Source: Oscheius tipulae (taxonomy: Eukaryota; Nematoda; Chromadorea; Rhabditida; Rhabditidae). Taken from it: 64,000 nt of DNA. The notes under the pieces were generated by a model that saw nothing but the letters and a program-made list of their open reading frames with translations, was not told the DNA's origin and did not search any database. Position 1 is the first letter of the stretch. Every line of letters begins with the position of its first letter. The stretch lies in assembly GCA_037178975.1 (NCBI GenBank), contig JASJZH010000006.1, positions 2,294,001-2,358,000 of the forward strand. The letters run 5' to 3'. Both the position numbers and the translations under genes were made by a program. This document shows, piece by piece, positions 48,368 through 60,215 of this stretch.

Positions 48368-50208
48368 TTACATGGCGGAGAAGACCCCGTTGTCATATTT
48401 GACCGACTTTCCCGGTTCTGGCTTCATGTTCAGAGGAACAAGTCGTCGGTAGAAAAGTGATGTTAGCAGTAGTGCTATTGTCAGTGTACCAATTTGAACA
48501 ATTATGATCCATTGGTAGCCCGTATACTGGAAAAGATACCTAAAATGATGAATAAGTCTCAAAGAGACATGCGTCCTACGTAGAAAGGATCGGAGCAATG
48601 AACTGCGCGACAGATCCTCCGAACGAGTACATTCCTTGCATGACTCCTTGAGGTCTTGGACCTGCAAAAATTGACTGTTAGATCGACTTTCTATCGTACT
48701 TACCTAAAATCTCGGTGTAGAGCGTAGCCGACGGAGAGCCGATGAAGGGGAAGGCAACTCCGAAGAAGATGACAAAAGCGAAGATGTAAACAGGCAAGGG
48801 AACGGCAAATGTATGCTCGCACCAGGTGTATGTTGGATCGCAGCCGCCGATGGTTGCCGATGTCTGGTTTTGCGGAATCAGCTTCAAAGGACCGGGATAG
48901 AAGGGCCAGGGGTAGCACGCCAGATGGTAGCACAGGAAGATGAAAATACCAAAGTAGATCTGTTTTCTCTTGTCACTGAAACTCTTTTCAAGTCTCCAAT
49001 GACTTTACTTACATTTTTCCTATTCTGGTGTAGCCCATCAACCAGTTAATGAACACAGAGACCACACAGGTTACAGACTCCAAGATTCCATTATAAAGAA
49101 TAGATTTCGAATCGTTCCAGCCGTAGATTGCTGTCGAGAGTGGAGTTGACAGTCTAAAATATGACGTTAGTACAAAACTAGTTTTCTTATTACACTTCGA
49201 TGTTTGTGGAAATCATGCAGGAGCAAATCCACAACCAGACACAGACCAAGGCTGGCGGAAGATCATATTTGGGAATGATCACCTGGTTTTCTGAAAGTCG
49301 TTCCTCGGAATGTAATGTGTTAGACAGACCTTGCTGCTCCTGTTTGTCGATGATGCCCGCATACGTTTCCTTGAAGAAGAACCACATAATAGCACAAGCT
49401 GTCAGATTGACGACGATCATGAAGTAGGGCGGGGCGCTGTACATATCCAGCTTGTAGTCTCCAACCAACCATCCGTTTTGGATTGGAGTGAAGGCGGCCT
49501 GCAAATGAATTTGTTAATGTATCTTTATATATCTACTTGGCAAACTGGTCCCAATGCCAATCCTGATACCCAACCAGCTGTTCCGTAAGCGATGGCCTTC
49601 ACTTTATCTTGAGGTACGGCTGCCATGGCCGTGTAGGCTCTCAACACAGCGATGGATCCCGTGCCGATGCCTATGGTTAGTCTCGATGCAATCATTATCC
49701 ATTTTGAGCCGGAAGTGAAGACTGGTAAGAGTGCATAAAGCAGTTGGCCTGAAACTGCCTGAGTGCAAGGGAGAAAAGAACAGACCCACCTAGACAGGAG
49801 ATAACAAGGCCGAGAACAGTTGGCACCGTCACCGACATATTCTTTTGATTCCACCAGCCGAAGAATGGATTGGCAATTGAGCAACCGAGACTTCCGGAAG
49901 CGACAACCCAGCCAACAAAGTTAAAATTTGCTGAGGGGTCGAGCTAAAGCTGTTTATATGAAATATTTAGGTGCGAACAAGTACCTCATTCAAATAGGGC
50001 CATGTGGACATGTAATAAATAGACATCTGAATTCCAATTATGAACTGCATGAAGATTGTAATCCAGATGGACTTCCATGGTGATTGTTTTCCTTCAAACC
50101 CTTTTTCTGTCCTGAGAAATTTCGGTTACAGCCTATTCCGTAAGCAACTCACTTTTCTAGTTTGATACTTAAGATGCTGACGGTGTCATAGGCCACAAGG
50201 ATGGTCAT
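48368..50208 (-). CDS. MFSD8/CLN7-like lysosomal MFS transporter
   Basis: Twelve-helix major facilitator of the MFSD8 branch; human MFSD8 (CLN7) is a lysosomal channel/transporter lost in a neuronal ceroid lipofuscinosis. The start at 50208 reads MTILVAYDTVSILSIKLEK. Then come a helix with GIQMSIYYMSTWPYLNELDP, NFVGWVVASGSLGCSIANP, SRLTIGIGTGSIAVLRAYTA (the motif B-like RxxxGxGxG), FTPIQNGWLVGDYKLDMYSA, WFFFKETYAGI, and the last helices with YLFQYTGYQWIIIVQIG. It ends at 48368. About ten introns. The YTGYQW phrase and domain order support the family call; substrate unknown. Confidence 0.87.
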
Positions 50209-51749
50209 CCCTTTGAAAATATGATATCAGATAAAGGAGCGAAGTTGTTGAAAACAGGGAATAGGGAACGGAAACTGATTGCGGTAGGTGGTAGTCCTGT
50301 TTAAGTAGGTGCCGCGCCTCTAATCGCTTTTCTGAAGTCATGCATGGTCAATGAGATTGAACTGTGATAAGCAGAGTGGCAGCCGATATTTTGGTAACAA
50401 TGGGGGAAGACGTAGACACGCAATCGTCCCGAGGGCAACTTTTTAAAGTCAGTCTAATACGAATCGGCAGATAAGAAGATTAAGTGGAGTGATAGCCTTA
50501 CTGACCTTTTCTTGAGCCAACGACTTCCTGGGGTAAAGCTCCTGACCTTTAATCTTCTGTAAACAAATCTTATCAGAAGATTCTAGAACAATCGACTGCT
50601 TTGAAAAACAAGATTCCCAATCATTGGCATACTGTTATCTAGTTTATGGACAAAACCATCAGTTCAGATAATATTTGATTTCATGATTCATTACAAACAG
50701 GAACATTTACCGTCGTATCATATTGTAAAGTGTGGTAAGCTGTTTCACCTGAAAACTTTCTGAACTTTTTAGGGTGCAAGAAGATCCGCTATCCAAGCAC
50801 CTCAGCCCATAGCAGCTGATAGAAGCTTTTTGATAGCGGAACAGTGGCGAAAGATGATAAGACGGGGTTAGGTTCTGCTGCACCGGGGACTGGTTGCCGG
50901 TTTAGGGGAACTAGACCCTTATATTAACCAAACGAAAACATACCATATAGTAACACAGTCCCTAAAATCAGCTTTAATTCTAGTCACGACTTCCGCAGAG
51001 TACGATGATGCCGGAAAATATGTAATTTAAACGACAATCATTGGGAACGATTTCTTGATAATTTAGAAGAACATTGTACTAGGTCAGGCAACTACCAACG
51101 AAGAGTTTCTCAAAAACGGTAATTGCAGAAAGTCGTAGTTTGCGATTGACAGACAATCTTGGAATACAATAGTTTTCGATTCTTTCTAATATTCGGATGA
51201 TGGAATATCTTAACAGCCATATTAGTTAGAACGACCGTATCCTCCATAGCAGCAATTCAGTCGGTTTTCATATTAGCTAAAATAGAAGTAGTGAAAGAAC
51301 TTAGAAAACTCATGCTGCTCAACCTATGCTAACTGCGAGGGAGAGGTACAAAACTACATGGCACAAAATTTCCTATCTGAGCATGCTAAACTTAAATTCA
51401 TTTGTTAGAAGTGCCACAGTGAAGATAGTTCTTTGCACTGTACCCATGGTAGTTTCTAGACCTAGCCTCTTGACCTATCTGATCTCACAGATTTCACAAT
51501 GGTTTCCTTTTCTAAACTATCTAATGATGGTGTCTCCATCTCTATGGGTCTCAATGTTTTCTACATCTCTCCTGTGGATCTAGATTTTTTTGTGACAAAG
51601 GGTATGCAAAGACTTGTTTGACGTCAAAAAACAGCCTGCTGTCATGAACTTATGGGCGATTAAAGTTTTACCCTGATATTCATTGTACATACAAATTTGG
51701 TCGAACAACCAAGTTGAATTGTTTTCTCAGCTACCATCGGCTGCGTCAT
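50209..51749. other. Intergenic, 1.5 kb
   Basis: Gene-poor stretch with no conserved frame, tRNA or obvious repeat. It should contain the promoter of the MFS transporter at its left side. Confidence 0.5.
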
Positions 51750-52569
51750 GCAGAAGAAGTAATTTTCGCATTCGTCTGGTCTGAAGCAGGGTTCCGATAA
51801 GAGCAGAAACAAAAAAACCACTTCCAAGCGCTGCGCTCTCCTTTGTAGACAGCACAGCTCTCACGGTCCGTCAGTATCGATTTGACATCCCAAACGATTT
51901 ATGTACGTCACGTTGGTCCTGTCCAACCAAGCCCAATCTGAGGTGACCACTTTGTTCAGACCAATACAATAGTCGGTAATGGTTATTTGCAGGAGAGTTG
52001 TATTTTTTCATACTTAAGAAAACATCAGGCTTACAATCAATAAAAGTGTTGACAAAAGCGTTTTGTATTGTGACCAAATTGCCGCCGTCGAGGTTGCACA
52101 AATATTGAGCAGTAAAGTAGTTTTGTTGCTCGCTTGAAGCTTTGAAACATCTGAACTACTTTTTGAAAAGGCTTGTAGTAACAAAACTTTAATGTCTGGA
52201 TTGTAACTTCCAGAATTTCCGGCATCACCTGAATCTTTTTGTTCCTGTTCTAACTACAACATTTTTTAGTTTCCCCTCATTCGTCACTATTCCGACTTTT
52301 GTGAACTTTTGTACACGCGTGGGTTGTAAAAAAAAACAGGCCTGATCTCATCGTAAAATTATGTAGACGGAAGTGTCTGTGAGCCAGCACTTCCGGATCA
52401 CTTCCCATTTTTGGAATGTTTGAACCATTCGAGGTAAATTGTCCAGTTTCTTCGTTTGAAGCGTCAATTTTAGGGTTTCCTTTGACAAATGTTTTGCGGC
52501 AACAAATGCTTGGATGAAAGTGGAAATTATCAAGATTTTTAACCCTACAATGATCTGCTTTTTATCCAA
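51750..52569 (-). pseudogene. C-type lectin pseudogene
   Basis: Not visible as one frame. Read leftwards on the minus strand in three frames it gives an ordered C-type lectin domain: CFKASSEQQNYFTAQYLC and DGGNLVTIQNAFVNTFID (about 52150-52030), then YCIGLNKVVTSDWAWLDRTN (about 51975-51910), then WDVKSILTDRESCAVYKGER (about 51895-51820). The pieces are in different frames with no splice sites between them, so at least two frameshifts are present. A separate frame from 52569 begins with a signal-like stretch (IIVGLKILIISTFIQAFVAA) and may be the old first exon. It is unlike the lectin at 19.7 kb in detail. Sequencing errors could mimic the shifts but would have to occur twice. Confidence 0.75.
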
Positions 52570-53020
52570 GCAAGATTATTAAATCATCTTCCAAAAACCC
52601 AGAAAACAGCAAAACTTTGGGGAATACAATGATTTGTGGAGAAGAATCTCATTGCACAACTATTCTTTTCAGTTCAGCGGTAAAGGCAGTGTCTACCATG
52701 TACAGCTCTATCTAAAGTGTCGGGAAGAGATCTGATGATACATAGTAACTGGGAATTGATTTTATTTTTTTGCTAATTGATATGTTTAAGCTTAATAGCC
52801 AGGCAAGGTTATTAAATCAGTTTTTGTGATTTGGTTTTAAATAAACTTGTACAGCAAAATCGGTGCCATCAGTAAATATTTATTCGCATCTCAATCAGAT
52901 TGTGGTCAAATGGAAGGTATTGAACCACATGAGAGATGTCGTTTGACGCCATTGAAATGGACTTAGATGAAGTATCTGCCATCCTGAAAAAGTTTCGTTG
53001 AGTCTTCGCTTATTGTTATC

Positions 53021-54431
53021 TCACCGTGAAGCTATATGCCTAACTACACATTTTGCCTTCTCATGTTTCAATTTGGATTCTCTGGACGGACTCTCGGAAA
53101 ATGGTTGTCCTTGATAGTCAAGTAAATCTGCCGATCCATTTGTCGTCTTATCCTTCGAAAGTAGTTTGTAGCTTTTTGTCGTTCTCAAGCGGTTGAATAC
53201 CTGAAATATTCAATGCAAGTTGATCGAAAGTCGAAAATACCTGCTGAATGGAAGTCCGGATTCTGCTGAATGTTGTCACCTTTTCAGATTTCACTCTCGG
53301 GAAGGTGGATGACTTGAAAGGCGTTCCCTCAAACGGATTGTATGTTCCAGCTGTTGCTACAGTTATCGGATGAACGATATTACGTTGACTCAGCAGTTTG
53401 TTCTTAAAAACACGTGTAAGAAGATAAAAGAATAACAAACCGTTTCCCGGAAAGGCGTCCCTTGGTATGTACTGGATCGCAGATCATCTCTCTCGTTCGT
53501 CCAGGCTTTATCTTTCGTACCAGAGTACGTTACCAGTCTGGGCTGATCTATCCGTTCTTGTTTTCTCTTTCCCAAGTCTTGCACTAAAGAGTTCTTGCGG
53601 TATCGCACTAGATCTGTTTGTTTATTGATAGTGGTTTCATCAATTTCTCGAGAGAGCAGAGCTATATGTTGAAGTTTACCCTGAAACCTTGGACGTGTAG
53701 GAAAGATATTGAAGGTCTTACGGAAGTATTGGTTTCCTGGAAGCTGCGGTTGGCTGAATGATCTGCTAGAGCCGTCTGCCGGTGTGAAGAAGAGTTTTGG
53801 CTTGACTGCAATGTCACTGATACCACTGGGAACATGGAGTGTCTTCGTTTCACTTCTGCTACAGTCTAAACTTCCAATGTTTCCAAAAATAGTAAAAACA
53901 TCCACATTTGGCCTACGCTTCATCCGACTTTCCAACGCTGCCGTATCGTCTTCGTTTTCTTCCCTAATTGGGCAGCAAGAAGAAAACGAAGCTTCTTTGG
54001 TATCTGGTGGGCAAGGTTGGTCGAATTTGATGTAACTGGGAATCTCTGTGTTAGCAGATCCAGGAATTGTTGCAATGTCTAGCTGAAACAGTAAAAAATT
54101 TGTTGGATCCCAACTATAACTAACCAGATGAAAACACTTTGCCGGCTCGTACACTGTGTCATAAATTGGATCGGTTTCGCGGTACATTGATTGTGCATTG
54201 TCTTGAATCCCCTCCTCCTGAAGATCAGCATCAACAGTAGCAATGACTCCGATTCCTAGTTTGGTTAGACTTCTGTCTTCACGCCAAAGGGTTGACGTAT
54301 GCGAGTAGTGTCGTCTGAGGGAGTACTGGGGCTGCACAGAAAAATTAGAAGACAGGACGATTGTAACTAACCGTTTTGCACGAAATTTCTTCGTATGAAA
54401 TGAACAGTGCCGACCTATACGAGGAATTCAT
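53021..54431 (-). CDS. Unknown basic nematode protein, about 410 residues
   Basis: Phase-consistent exons from Met 54431 (MNSSYRSALFISYEEISCKT) through PQYSLRRHYSHTSTLWRED, LDIATIPGSANTEIPSY, RMKRRPNVDVFTIFGNIG, FRKTFNIFPTRPRFQGKL and NKQTDLVRYRKNSLVQDL to a last exon VFNRLRTTKSYKLLSKDK, ending at TGA 53021-53023. It has no signal peptide or membrane helix and many Ser, Thr, Arg and Lys. A short motif occurs twice: YQGTPFRET and FEGTPFKSS. It looks like an intrinsically disordered, possibly phosphorylated cytosolic or nuclear protein. No domain recognised. It is the last of three minus-strand unknown genes in a row. Confidence 0.65.
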
Positions 54432-54995
54432 TGAATATGGAGAAGAAAAAGTAATGCAAAAAGTCTACTGTACAAAAGCTATCTTTAAAAACGCTTTTGC
54501 ACAGATCGCACATAATCGATTTTCAAGAAATTCAACGGTTTTCACCAGTTTTAGAATCCAATATACTTCGAAAATATAGCACAAAAGCTATTAAATTGGT
54601 TCTGGCAGAAGGAACTAGTTACTAAGAGTAAGAGCTGTTCATCGCAAGTCGGTGTATGCGGGGACCACAACCTATATCTCAACAGAATGGTCAAAGAGTT
54701 GTCTTCAGATTGAATTGGGAGCAAAACTGAACGTGAATCACAACACAAGGCTTATAGAGAAAGCTAGTCTCACCGCAGGGCCTTGTTTTCGTGGGCATTG
54801 CTACGATGTCGAACTTTTTACTATTCGGTCTAACAGAGAGCATGGTGAGAGTTTCTTTATATCGAAAGCATCTGCAAGCAAGAAAACAAGTAACAAAAAA
54901 CCAACAGAATGCTATTATACTGACTTCCTGAAGATCCATCTCTTGATAGTCGAGATGATCGAGACTTTCTTCTTCTCTTTCTAAATATGCTTTTA
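54432..54995. other. Intergenic between two unknown genes
   Basis: 564 bp. A plus-strand frame of 110 codons (54652-54984) overlaps it but has no domain or splice support. Nothing else seen. Confidence 0.45.
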
Positions 54996-55689
54996 TTAAA
55001 ATAAGGAAACAAGACGCACTTTAACTTTCTTCTGCAAAGTAGATTTTCTCTTTAATGTGTACTCTCGCTGGCCAGCTTTAGTCCATGGATCATTTATGCA
55101 TTCGTCTTGAGACCAAATAGGCCAGAATATTTCAGAGTCTTCTTTATAATTAGGAACAACATTTGTCAGCAGCGATGGCACCTGTTCACAAACATTCTGT
55201 AGTAAAAAAGTAATGATTGCCACTTGATATTAACCAACCTGGCTAGAGATGTGAAGCGGAGAAGTATTTTTTTCATTAAAAGATGCTTCCATGATAAGTT
55301 TAGGTGGCTAAAGAAATGGTTTTAAGAGAAGTGTTATAGTATACCGGTATATTGTATGAATTTGACGACTCAGGTGAACATTGGAAATTGAAAACGTCGT
55401 TAAGTGGGTGTTCTTCGAATCTGTCGAAAACCTTCCTCTCCCTCCTGATCAAAGACTTTTTCACTTCAGTCTAAAACGCATTTCTTTGTTTAACTCACTA
55501 ATCTCACTTACGCCTCTTTGAATGAAATCCTCTACTTCAGAGTCACAATCGATAGAAGACACAGATGCGATAGGTGAAAGAGGAGCTTGGAACTACAAAA
55601 CGGAGATAGAAAACTGGCTTCCTTACCATAAAGTGACGACGATTTGTGAGAGGAGTTGAACAAGCCGGACGACCGAAGTTAGGTTCCAT
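54996..55689 (-). CDS. Unknown protein with S/T-P motifs, about 180 residues
   Basis: Five exons joined by 36-50-nt introns with good borders, all in phase. The start is MEPNFGRPACSTPLTNRRHF (55689), then FQAPLSPIASVSSIDCDSEV, TEVKKSLIRRERKVFDRFEE, PPKLIMEASFNEKNTSPL, and a last exon with SEIFWPIWSQDECINDPWTK. The stop at 54996 overlaps an AATAAAA signal directly after it. ACSTPL, PLSPI and NTSPL are proline-directed phosphorylation sites by pattern. No known domain. The N-terminus resembles in style the neighbouring gene at 56022-56835 (FSPPCSPIR). Confidence 0.7.
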
Positions 55690-56021
55690 CCCTTACTCGA
55701 AAGACATTGATCCCTCTTCTTTGGTACAAGCTTATCTAAAGAGTGCGGTTCGTCGACCTAGCTGTGACACTCTGTAGATGACCTCAGATAGAAAATCGAT
55801 AGATTCGAGCAAAAAATACTGGAGTTGAACCGTGGCAACAAAATGGAATAGCCAAAGACCGTTGGAGAAAGCAAGAGATTTTGTTGATTATATTTATCGA
55901 ATATGTACAGCAACCGGATTTCCACAAACTTTTTTTTCACTTCTTTTTGAAGAGCTTCTTTAGATACGAGAATTTCGATCGTTTCCAAGAAGTTGACCTG
56001 AGGGACTTCTCATACTGAAAT
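55690..56021. other. Short intergenic gap
   Basis: 332 bp between two minus-strand genes. A 76-codon minus frame (55758-55988) overlaps it without support. Confidence 0.5.
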
Positions 56022-56835
56022 TTAGATAGTTGGCAAGCAAAATAGCAATATCACTTTCATCCAACTGGGCTCTTTTTTGTGGGCCCTCCCCTCAGATTGA
56101 ATTTGACTCTGATTGGCTTTTCCTCGCACAGTTGGAGCAGATTGTAAAATCTGGAAATGAGGTAAGAACAAAGAAGAAAATGATGCCTACCTCTCGAAGC
56201 CAAACTTCTGAATCTGTGAGACGGTAAAGTGATTCTTGACCAAAAAAGTCTTCACCTTCTATGACGGTCACAAACATCTGCGAATCCTGTGGAGCCGAAA
56301 CCTCCATAGGTTCACGACACTCGTCGTCAAATTCACAGAGCGAATTGTTTTCAAGCCACTAAAACCAAACATGAAATGTACCAGCAAAACTGCTTACACT
56401 TCGAAGAAATGTAACATCCACCGCATGAATCCTAGATGTAGATAGCTCGTTGTCGTCGAAGGAAACCCAATCGTCGAAAGAAGATAGATCCAGGTCGCTC
56501 GATGCTTCCTGGAAAGCAGCATTTAACAAGAAAAAGACTAAAGATTAACCTGAAAATGCGAGACGGAGTCCACGAGATCCAAGTACTCCGTGATGCTGCT
56601 CAAATTCATGACCCATTCGTCCAGATAGTGAACATACTGCGATGAGTGATGGTGCTTCTGTTCATGAGAAGCTGTGCTCGTACCTAGGACAACCCGATGA
56701 ACGTTATTCCATCTGATAGGGGAACATGGTGGTGAAAACAATGGTCTACTCGCCTGGAAATTAACTGTCAAGAAATAAGAAAGGATTGTTTACATTGACA
56801 GCCGAAGGCGAGTTGATTGGTGTGCTATGATTCAT
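56022..56835 (-). CDS. Unknown acidic protein with S/T-P motifs
   Basis: Exons in phase from Met 56835: MNHSTPINSPSAVN, then ASRPLFSPPCSPIRWNNVHR (using the second of two adjacent acceptors), then SSQYVHYLDEWVMNLSSITE, EASSDLDLSSFDDWVSFDDN, WLENNSLCEFDDECREPMEV, FVTVIEGEDFFGQESLYRLT, and a short basic last exon (ILQSAPTVRGKANQSQIQSE) ending at TAA 56022. About 240 residues, acidic in the middle, with four SP or TP motifs at the N-terminus. No recognised domain or targeting signal. The similarity in style to the next gene downstream may reflect common ancestry or only shared composition. Confidence 0.65.
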
Positions 56836-59800
56836 TTTGGACGTAGATTTTGAGAAAAATTTCAGTTTCTGTTATGATAGGAATCGATTTTTGATGTGCC
56901 AAAAGCGAGAAAGCATACTTTGACGCAGATTGAGACAGCCGAATAGACAATAGGAAGTATGAAAGAGAAGAATTGGCTCCTCTACCTCCTGTAAAAAGGT
57001 AGAGAAGATAACGTCCCACTGGTAATGCGTTCGCTGGGACAATAAACACTCGTCGTTTGTGGGAATTGTGTGTCCATTTCAATAATTTCATGATAATAGT
57101 ATAGAATACGAAGTCGTCTGCACCGGCAGTCGCAAAATGGAAATTGGCAGGAAATAAAATCTCAATTGGAAATCACATCCCTCTGTAACGATCGAATGGT
57201 TAAAAATGACACACTCTTGGCTTTTAAATAAGGGGGATAAAATCACATTTGGGAAAAGGTAGAGTTTTTGATTTCAGGTGTGGACGAGCTTGCCTTAAGA
57301 TACAGCTCCCAACGGTAAATTTGTTGTATTGTCTCCCAGTCACCGAAAAAAGTGGACTCAAAACCAAACAAGCTTACTCGAAACACATCTGTAGACATCA
57401 TCACGAATATTTCCCAAACTATTTTGGTTTTTCCTGCCGGCTCTTTCAAAGAGTCTGGGCTGAGTAACGCATTAGTCACGGTTTAGGCTATCGAGACAAA
57501 AACAATGACGACTGTACAATTTTTCTATATGAAATCAAATACTGGCTTGCGAAAGATCAATTATTTCAAGAGAGTTGTCTCTACTGAATAGTAAATTTGC
57601 TATTGATTACTATCATCAGGGACTCAAGATGACGATCTTGAATTCTTTTAGGGACGTCAAACCGGGGTGACACAGAAGGAGAATCCCACAAGGGGAGGAT
57701 TTCTGTCACCGAAGGTTTCGGTGTGGTTTTCTGGACAGATCTCCGAGTTTTGTAAAATGATGATTCAGCCTGGCCCTAACTCCGAGAAGCGGTACAACCT
57801 AGAAGACTGGAGCTACTTTGACACTGTCTGGTCGTCATTACCGACACCCTCTCTCTCTGTTCCCTGCTCGACTATCATCTTATCTTTGAGCCAGGCTTGT
57901 TTGAAGTCGTTGAATAACCCGTCCTTAGCATGATCTCCCTCTCCAGTAGAGTGAAGATTCTGTCTTTCAATGAAAAGATACTCTCGAAAATAGAAATCTG
58001 TAACGAACAGATTCACTGATTTTTTGATGATTCAAATTGTCTAGTGCTCTCCTGATTTATAGCGGTCACTCCACTCAAAAAGAGGCGTGACTTTTTGGAC
58101 ACTACGCCCCCTCAGGCAGTGCTATAAAAGATCCCCCAAGCTTATGTCGACCTCCGTGCACCGCCATCGACCGATCTCCTTCACTTCTCGTCCAGTGCCA
58201 CCCATCAATCGTCTGGCACCATCACTCTGGTTGTCTGCTTCTTCTCTCTCCTCTAAGGAGTCAGTGAGTTTGTTGAATCTGTGAAGACTCTGTCTGTGGC
58301 TTTGAGACATTGAAGCTCTCTAGCCGCAGTCTTTGCCTTTACTCACTCTGATTTCACGGAACCTAACATACCATCTCGAGGCTTTCCGGCTGATCTCTTC
58401 TACCTTTTCATTGAGAGACGATGAGGTAGTTTAGATTAGCTAGAAAGCCCAGAGAAGAGGTCCTCAGCCCACCTCAAGCTATTCAATGACCTGCGGTCAC
58501 CCAGCTATGGTACGTTTGCCTAAATGTGACGGTACCCGTATCTATAGCTGCGTGACTGCTTCTCATTATTTCTCCAGTCCCAGAAAGACAGATTCATCGT
58601 TTCCGCTAGCGAGTAATAGAGCACAGATTTACTCGTAAACCGGAAATGAAGAAGCGCCTGTTCTACCTCGACCCCTTTCTAACATTATGTATAGAAGCCC
58701 TGCTTGTTTCTAACCGCATGCACGGGATTGAGGTAATTCATCCGACCCCGTCTGTGGATCTGTTTGTATCTCTCCCAATAGTTGCGGTGAGATCATCACA
58801 ATTCACAGACGGTACGAGTGACTCATCTGCCTCCCATCGATTACTAACTGCACGAAAGGAATCGTTGCAAAGCCTAACTCTATCAGTGAATCTGGTGTTT
58901 CTCCTCCATTTTGAGCGATGAGATCATCCACGATTTACTGCTAGCTTAGGTATCACCTGTTACATGTCCAACCCTGAACATTGTTTACCATCCTGTTTTG
59001 AGTCGCCTTGAACATTTTAGAAAGTTCTCTTCAGCACAAGCATCTCCAATTGATCAAAACGAAGCAGAATCTGGATCTGTCTTGGAGAAACTCTATAACG
59101 ACCTTTCACTATCACCGAGTTGACCGCTGCGGAGAAGCTAATCGTTCCAGCTAGCGCTACCATGATGGTGCACGCTACCAAGGTACTAATATTAACGCTT
59201 AAAATTGATGCAAACTACAACGCTCTAAAGTTTTTGACAGGCATTCAACATTGGAGTCTTTACAAAGGAAGGATGAGATTTTTCTCGGCGTGGTAAACAA
59301 TCGAAGTTGGCGTACTAATGAAAAGTGTGCGGGAATGAAACTAGGGCTGTATGGATGACTATCTAGATCTACTGAGTGCGCCTGTCCGTTACGAGTTAAA
59401 AACGTTCTACGTCGTCTCAAAGTGAATCAATGGGACAAGATGCACTTGTACATCTGATCAACCCATCACTGTTGGAGCAAACGCCTGTGAGAAGACGTAT
59501 CCTCGGCTTCTTGTCTGCTCTTCTCGCCAAAGATCGCCATAGACCGTTCAATTGAAAAGACCGCTCGATAGCACTCTAATGCACTCCGACTTATACTGCG
59601 GATCCCTCGACTGACTTCGCACTTTTCAGGTCGTCTTTTTTTCTCGGACAGACAGGCTCTCTGAAATGCCGTGATATTTTGAGAGTCTAGACACTGATCC
59701 ACTTTTTTCTTGTCGACACATGAGTTAGCTAACTCCCTGGACGATCTATCAGAGGGGCGATGGGACACTTTGTTCAAGTCCATGATTTAAGACTGTTGAT

Positions 59801-60215
59801 CACGATCTTTGACATATTTACGACTAAGATGCTTAGAACCAACATTAGTATTGATAGAACTTAGGTCAATTGATTGACAACACAAAACAACAGATTTCAG
59901 CCGAAACATTTTTATCACAGCCACCTGTCACCCTATCCGACAGAAAACTCCCTTTTCGGTTCCAATCGTCGTTCATCCGTCAAGGTTCGCGTCGATTTTC
60001 AATGGCAAAAATCTCTGCGTAGCTGTATTTTTACGCCAGTGCCTGCCATTCTCGATCCGAGAAGAAGTAACGGAAAACCATTTGTACACAATCTCACGAG
60101 AGAGATGTGCGGCAGCAGCGACCTTTGTAAACGGTTTCGGGCTATACCCAGCGACCGGTCTCGGCATGTAAGCATTCATCATGCCAATGACAGTCTCGTC
60201 AGTTATTCTGCTACT
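56836..60215. other. Gene-poor 3.4-kb region
   Basis: I recognise no gene, tRNA or transposon here. A TATA-like box (ctataaaag, about 58121-58129) precedes an open frame on the plus strand, MSTSVHRHRPISFTSRPVPP (58144 on), which ends after about 46 codons without homologues I know. Several 70-105-codon frames on both strands between 57.6 and 59.8 kb lack domain or splice support. Codon-like composition in parts could mean a decayed gene or retroelement. Confidence 0.4.

Noticed and set aside
54652-54984. 110-codon plus-strand frame
   Set aside because: Lies between two well-supported minus-strand genes, lacks domain evidence and has no plausible splice partners.
57667-58310. Open frames and a TATA-like box suggesting a gene
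   Set aside because: The frames do not join by phase-consistent introns and show no conserved motif; described only as a gene-poor region.
59466-59783. 105-codon minus frame as a possible retroelement gag
   Set aside because: No zinc knuckle, protease or polymerase motif nearby on either strand.
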